Source of the DNA: Berghia stephanieae
Lineage: Eukaryota; Mollusca; Gastropoda; Nudibranchia; Aeolidiidae
Assembly: GCA_034508935.3 (NCBI GenBank)
Contig: CM067448.1
Coordinates: 60,033,947-60,097,946 of the forward strand
DNA length: 64,000 nucleotides
Direction of reading: 5' to 3'
Made by a program: the position numbers and the translations under genes. Shown here in pieces: positions 58,034 through 64,000 of this stretch. The notes beneath the pieces were generated by a model. That model saw only the letters and a program-made list of their open reading frames with translations, was not told where the DNA came from and ran no database searches. The stretch's first letter is position 1. The number at the start of each line of letters is the position of its first letter.

Positions 58034-58717
58034 GAGCTTTTATAGAGCGCAATATCCACTAAATGTGCTCAAAGCGCTTTACAAGGGGTCCCTGGTCAAC
58101 AGCAACATTTAACATGTAGGATGGGACATAACGCCTGTTAGGCGATAATACAATTTTTCAGACAAAGACAACGCTGTTAACGGCCAGGTACTCATTTTAC
58201 ACCTGAGTACGGTGAGAGAATGTGAGTAAAGAGCCTTTTCCAATGACTCAGCTATGCGCCGAGCGTGAGGCTCGAACCCAGGACCTTCCGATCCGAAAGC
58301 GAGTGTCACACCACTGGACCACATAGCCGCACATGATTAGTCATTTTCTTTCTTCTATTATCCGGAAGCAACTCAATCAATCCACCCAGAAATTATGATT
58401 GATTAGCTGGGTCTCTGCGGCTATGTGGTCTCGTGGTATGACACTCGCTTTCGGATCGGAAGGTCCTGGGTTCAAGCCTCGCTCGGTGCATAGAATAGTT
58501 GAGTCCTTGGAAAAGGCTCTTTACTCACATTCTCTCACCGTACCCAGGTGTAAAATGAGTTTCTGGCCGTTAACAGCGTTGTCTCTGGAGGGGAAAAATA
58601 TGTATCTCATAAAAAGCGCAATGTCTCGTTCTATATGTTGCGTGTTGCTGTTGGTCAGGGACCCTTTGTAAAGCGCTTTGAGCACGTTTAATAGATATTG
58701 CTCTATATAAAAGCTCG
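58034..58717. repeat. SINE-C head-to-head inverted pair
   Basis: A minus-strand copy (58034-58328) and a plus-strand copy (58417-58717) with heads facing across about 88 bp. Both are close to full length, including CACTCGCTTTCGGATCGGAA and GGTCAGGGACCC or its analogue, so they form arms of about 290 bp. Confidence 0.88.
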
Positions 58718-59089
58718 AGTTGGATCTCAGAGTATTTTGCAATTTTAAACTCTAGTATTTAACTAGTCGACTGTGGTACTCTGAAAAAAAAAAAAAAAGA
58801 AAACAACCCACGTAATATTTATAGAGTTGACGAGAAAACTAGTCCTTCAAATATCGATCGATTTAAATGACCCTTATTTTTACAAAAAACTCTCTAATCT
58901 GGGACCTCGCCTCAAACCTGGGACCTTATACACAAAATGAACACTATTTTCACAAGTTATATAGATTTTCACCATTAAAATCAAGACAAACTCGGGGATG
59001 AAAAAAGTCTGATTTATTACCACTTTTGTGAATTTCTCAACAAAACAAGTTACAAATGATGCTTGGAAAAGTTTGGTGTTTTTTTCAGA

Positions 59090-60535
59090 CTATTTGGCAT
59101 TTTTTCTGTGACTGTGACTTGTTTGGCATGTTTTGGGAGTTAAAAATCACATCTGGCATCACTAATTTTGTTGCCTCAAACTGGGATTGCCAGGTTGGAT
59201 TATTTAAAGCCAAACAGCCTATTTCTATGGATTGTCATTTTAAGTTTTGATTTTTGAATTTTACTTGGATTATTTTGCCTGTACTGTAAGAAAATTTAAA
59301 AATTGCATATTGTATCATGCAATAACAATAACACATTTTGGATACCAATATTTATTACCATTACTCTTGTCATGACATTTCTCTTGATATTAGGTTAAGC
59401 TAGAGAAAGTGCGCGATGTGGTCTTGTGGTATGACATTCGCTTTGAGCATAATTGAGTCCGTGGAAAAGGCTCTTTACTTACATTCTCTCATCGTACTCA
59501 GGTGTAAAATGAGTACTTACTTGGCCGTTAACATTGCCTTTGTCCGAAAAAAATGTAATATCGCCAAACAGTAGAACTGTAACGATTATCCACTCATAAT
59601 CGGTTATCCGCGGATAAAACAGGACGGGTGCTTAACCGATAAAACAGACCCATTCAACGAATAATCATCTTGAGTGAATCATTGAATCACTGAGTCAGTT
59701 TGCTTTTCGTTGCTGACGTAGACAGTGGTGGCGAATTTGGATTATTATTATTTTTTTTTTTTGTTGAAATCTAGATCTTTCGTCTCGTAATGATTTGGAT
59801 TGTTTAAAATATTATCTGGCACCCGTGACTCAAACTTGGATTGTCGGGTTGGATTATTTTAATCCAAACCGCCTATTTTTGGATTATTTTTGACGTCTTT
59901 GGATTGTCATTTTAAGTATGGATTTTTGGATTATTCTTTTCTGAATTCAAAATGATATGTTATTTCATGCAATAACAAAAACACATTTTGGATAACAATA
60001 TTTATTATAATTACTCGTGTGAGACGTTTATCTTTTTCTCTACCTATCAGCGTAAGCTAGAGAAAGTGGGCTATGTGGTTTGTGGTATGGCACGCGCTTT
60101 CGGATAGAAAGGTCCTGGGTCCGAGCCTCGCTTGGCTCATAGTTGAGTCCTTGGAAAAGGCCCTTTAATCATATTCTCTCACAGAACTCAGGTGTGAAAT
60201 GAGTACTTGATCGTTAACAGCTTGTCTTTGTCCGAAAACTAGAGGTGCCTAGTGTTGTTCCCTTGCATACGAGTCACATTTACTCACTTTATTTTTCTCT
60301 CCATCTTTGTCCGAAAAAATCCATAACAGGCGTCCTTTCACATGACGTGCTACTGGGCAGGGACCCTTTTGAGTACGTTCAGTGGATATTGCGGGTTATA
60401 TAAGCTGAAGTTTTTAAAGACATTTTTATTTCGGAAATTCAGATTATTTTTTTTTTTGAATCTGGATTTTTTTTTCATAATGGCTTGGATTATTTATAAA
60501 ATATTATCTGGCAATCCTGACCCGAACGTCAAATG
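59090..60535. repeat. local multiplication of a segment of about 650 bp carrying SINE-C
   Basis: Blocks recur in order: ATTATCTGGCA-like near 59150, 59815 and 60505; GGTTGGATTATTT near 59195 and 59850; CATGCAATAACAA-AACACATTTTGGATA near 59317 and 59968; TAAGCTAGAGAAAGTG near 59395 and 60052, each directly followed by a SINE-C copy (59416-59565 and 60070-60411). The third unit is partial. Confidence 0.75.
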
Positions 60536-60797
60536 AAATGACTTTCTCGCTAGTTCCTAGTTCCTAGAACTGTCTGTTCACCGAGCTAGGTACCAAATGA
60601 CAAGCTGGTGGAAGGGACAAACACGGCACTAAGAGGAACCCAATCATCCACAACAAAGATCTGAATTTAGCAGGGGAAAAAACCTAATGATCTTATGTCT
60701 ATACAAACGTTGGTAAATATATGTATAAGATTTATTTTCCAAATCCAAACTCAATTACGTGATTAGGCTAGTGATTGGGATTGTATGCCTCTCCTCG

Positions 60798-60901
60798 CCT
60801 TCCGAAAGCTCCTTGTGCTAAGGGAAACAAACCAAATATTCCTTAACCTAACCCTAGCACGAGGAGCTTTCGGAAAGCCAGCACGAGGAGCTTTCGGAAA
60901 G
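60798..60901. repeat. 23-bp element, one inverted and two direct copies
   Basis: CCTTCCGAAAGCTCCTTGTG at 60798-60817 is inverted relative to two adjacent direct copies of GCACGAGGAGCTTTCGGAAA (60857-60876 and 60881-60900). The core also occurs at 55489-55505. Confidence 0.8.
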
Positions 60902-60959
60902 TCTCCCCTCGCGCCAGCAGGTGGTCGTACCTCGATTTGCGCGCATAGGAATCTCGAAT

Positions 60960-61532
60960 CTCGTCACTTGATTCCCATTCCCATCATTAATTAGCCACTC
61001 CCACGCCTCATTCTGAAAAAAGTCCGCGAAATTAAAGGGGAGGCAAGAGAAAATCAGCTGATCGTTAAAATAGTAACAGAAAAGTGGAGGTGCTCGGCAA
61101 TGAATGCAAGAAAGACATTTAAAACGCCGTAAAAATGTTTTAAAATCACTTAATGTTATAATTACCATCCATAACAACCTGTCAAATTCACATATGTAAG
61201 ATGTCAAGCCAAAATTAATAATAAAATAATAAAGAACACGATTGACCGGTGGTCCGTTGACTACACATGCATACGAGTACCAGAAATATTTTGTAAACAA
61301 TGTAACACAATATAATGTGTAAGTTTCAAAGCAAATACAACCACAAATAACATCAAAGAACAATGTGGGACTACTGTTTTAATTTCATAAAACCAAACGT
61401 ATATTTTCTGCCCCCGATATTGAACGTGTAGTTAGTATGTATCGTACAAACAACATTCGTTTAGACAGGTAGTCGGGATTCTAGCGCCAGTTTTATTTGG
61501 GCAACCATGATTGGGATTTCACTCAATGCACT
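60960..61532. other. stretch with no gene or repeat recognised
   Basis: AT-rich; one moderately long minus-strand frame, but without repeat or domain resemblance. Confidence 0.4.
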
Positions 61533-61738
<206 letters not shown>

Positions 61739-62432
61739 GCAGTTGAAAGTCTTTGGTGTATAAGTGCATATGTACAATATTTCTTATAATAAATGCTTCA
61801 AAACAAAACAAAACAAAAAAAAATAAATAAAGAATAAATGAATAAAAATATCTATTTGGGCATTTACTTACATTAATAGTCTTGAAAATCACAATCACAA
61901 TCCATGAAAATTAAATATCCCAAAATCCGAAGAAGACATGAATTTAATCCAAAATCCAACACAGGAATGTATTTTAATAGGAGACAGATATCCTATTAAA
62001 ACATAGCATTACTTGCAAACAACAATACCCAACTCTGCGTTTAACGGGCTTGTGGCCGTCACATTGTAAATTGTGGCCGCATTAGGGTAATCGGTGTCCT
62101 AAAGACTGACATACTGACATACAATCAATGAGAACTATAAAGAATCCATTCTAGAATTCAACTACAAACTGAAAAGCATGATAAATATCACTCTCTCAAA
62201 TAATTTCCTTTGCTCAGGTTCACTCACACTCTCCTTTATTGCAAAACATTGATAAGTGAGATAAAGTTTGTATTTCAATTATAAACTTAATCACAGAACC
62301 TAAATGATGGAGAATAAAAACAGCTAATTATAAAAAAAATTCACAGATCAAGTTATCTATTTGAACTCCGCATATTATTATAATTACTCATTGACCATAT
62401 ATTTTTTTAATGGCATTGTTTCATTTAAACAA

Positions 62433-63761
62433 GACCATGACGCTTATGCCTGGACCGGGTATTCACAAATTCTGCCTTTGTGTTCCACTGTTCGATTAGA
62501 ATTAATCTCTATTTTATCCGTTTATTAGCAAATTTTCTGCACTTTATAAATAAGACCATAACGCTTATGTCTGGACCGGTTGTTCGCAAATTCTGCCTTT
62601 GTGTTCCACTGTTCGATTAGAATTAATCTCTATTTTATCCGTTTATTTGCAAAGTTTCTAGATTTTATAAATAAGACCATAACGCTTATGTCTGGACCGG
62701 TTGTTCGCAAATTCTGCCTTGTGTTCCACTGTTCGATTAGAATTAATCTGTTTTTTCCGTTTATTTGCAAAGTTTCTGCACTTTATAAATAAGACCATAG
62801 CGCTTATGTCTGGACCGGGCATTCGCAAATTCTGCTTTTGTGTTCCACTTTTCGAATCGAATTAATCTCTATTTTATCCGTCTATTTGCAAAGATTCTGC
62901 ACTTTATAAATAAGACCATAACGCTTATGTCTGGACCGGGCATTCGCAAATTCTGCTTTTGTGTTCCACTTTTCGAATCGAATTAATCTCTATTTTATCC
63001 GTCTATTTGCAAAGATTCTGTACTTTATAAATAGGACTATGACGCTTATGTCTGGACTGGGTATTCGCAAATTTTCCTTTTGTGTTCCACTTTTCGAATC
63101 GAAATAACATCTAGTCTATCCGTTTATTTGCAAAGTTTCTGCACTTTATAAATAAGACCATAACGCTTATGTCTGGACCGGGCATTCGCAGATTCTGCTT
63201 TTGTGTTCCACTTTTCGAATCGAATGAATCTCTATCTTATCCGTTTATTTGCAAAGTTTCTGCACTTTATAAATAAGACCATAGCACTTATGTCTGGACC
63301 GGGCATTCGCAAATTCTGCTTTTGTGTTCCACTTTTCGAATCGACTGAATCTCTATCTTATCCGTTTATTTGCAAAGTTTCTGCACTTTATAAATAAGAC
63401 CATAACGCTTATGTCTGGACCGGGCATTCGCAAATTCTGCTTTTGTGTTCCACTGTTCGAATCGAATGAATCTCTATCTTGTCCGTTTATTTTCAAAGTT
63501 TCTAGATTTTATAAATAAGACCATAACACTTATGTCTGGACCGGGCATTCGCAAATTCTGCTTTTGTGTTCCACTTTTCGAATCGAATTAATCTCTATTT
63601 TATCCGTTTATTTGCAAAGATTCTGCACTTTATAAATAAGACCATGACGCTTATGTCTGGACCGGGTATTCGCAAATTCTCCTTTTGTGTTCCACTTTTC
63701 GAATCGAATTAATATCTAGTCTATCGGTTTATTTGCAAAGTTTCTGCATTTTATAAATAAC
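62433..63761. repeat. 121-bp satellite, eleven tandem units
   Basis: Units begin GACCATAACGCTTATG at 62433, 62554, 62675, 62793, 62914, 63035, 63156, 63277, 63398, 63519 and 63640: ten steps, nine of 121 bp and one of 118. Each has CTGGACCGGGCATTCGCAAA, TTTGTGTTCCACTTTTCGAA and GCACTTTATAAATAAG. Neighbouring units differ by a few percent; two sub-types are visible (CTGTTCGATTAG versus CTTTTCGAATCG). Confidence 0.97.
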
Positions 63762-64000
63762 AGGCCTCGAAGTGGGCCGGGAAAACCGGGAAAAGCCGGG
63801 AACTTTATTTTGAAATTTCCCGACCGGGAAAAGCCGGGAAAATCGGTGAAAATTGTCTGGGGCCGGGAAAAAGCCGTGAGAAAAAATTAGGTGAACAACA
63901 ACCCAACAGTGTGTATTCTTCCGCGTAATCATTACCCAACCTGCGAACGATCGGCTTAGAGCATGGCAGCAGCCTCTTATGGTTTCCTCACACTACTAGG
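63762..64000 (+). mobile_element. possible start of a hAT-like element, cut by the window edge
   Basis: Right after the satellite the sequence begins CAGGCCTCGAAGTGGGCC, followed by seven or so CCGGGAAAA-type motifs. CAGGCCTCGAA resembles hAT termini. The other end lies outside, so neither inverted repeat nor target duplication can be tested. Confidence 0.3.

Noticed and set aside
62580-63518. Several similar plus-strand frames in the satellite
   Set aside because: The unit is 121 bp, not a multiple of three, so similar peptides arise in rotating frames from the tandem repeat. No start context, domain or transcript signal.
62433-63761. CRISPR-like array
   Set aside because: Whole 121-bp units repeat without unique spacers, in animal DNA.

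Overview
The window is animal genomic DNA. It holds long multi-exon genes with GT-AG introns, several tRNA-headed SINE families, decayed LINEs, MITEs, a Ty3/Gypsy element and very many di- and trinucleotide microsatellites. Repeat content and protein similarity suggest a lophotrochozoan, probably a mollusc. That placement is an inference, because no rRNA or mitochondrial marker is present. The only unambiguous gene is DIS3 (RRP44), the catalytic subunit of the RNA exosome.

Layout. 0.1-26.0 kb: DIS3 on the minus strand, 23 coding exons joining without a break into a 961-residue protein. Its introns carry SINEs, a hAT-type MITE with a perfect 8-bp target duplication, a young CsRn1-type Ty3/Gypsy element (12.6-16.9 kb) and one GC-AG intron. 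26-43.8 kb: a gene-poor, repeat-rich interval. It contains a cluster of GGGTGAGAATAGA-like motifs upstream of DIS3, a region bounded by inverted repeats (27.3-29.1 kb), two inverted pogo/Tigger-like ends (29.6 and 38.6 kb), a possible short spliced transcript (30.3-34.1 kb), a Jockey-like LINE (34.7-36.7 kb) and an RTE-like LINE (40.1-42.4 kb). The RTE-like LINE is interrupted by a retroposon of about 530 bp that recurs across the window.

43.8-53.9 kb: a minus-strand gene for a BTB-BACK protein with a divergent kelch-like C-terminal half, eight proposed coding exons, about 786 aa. 53.9-56.3 kb: flank with a SINE and a near-perfect 57-bp-arm palindrome. 56.26-57.12 kb: an intronless plus-strand gene with a TATA box and three copies of CTTCGCGGA. 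It encodes a basic 203-aa protein made of five imperfect 17-residue repeats that I do not recognise; this is the best candidate for something undescribed. 57.1-64 kb: SINE inverted pairs, a locally multiplied segment, microsatellites, eleven units of a 121-bp satellite and, at the edge, the possible start of a hAT-like element.

The genes show no operon-like link. DIS3 acts in nuclear RNA decay; BTB-BACK-kelch proteins are usually CUL3 substrate adaptors. Their neighbourhood appears incidental.
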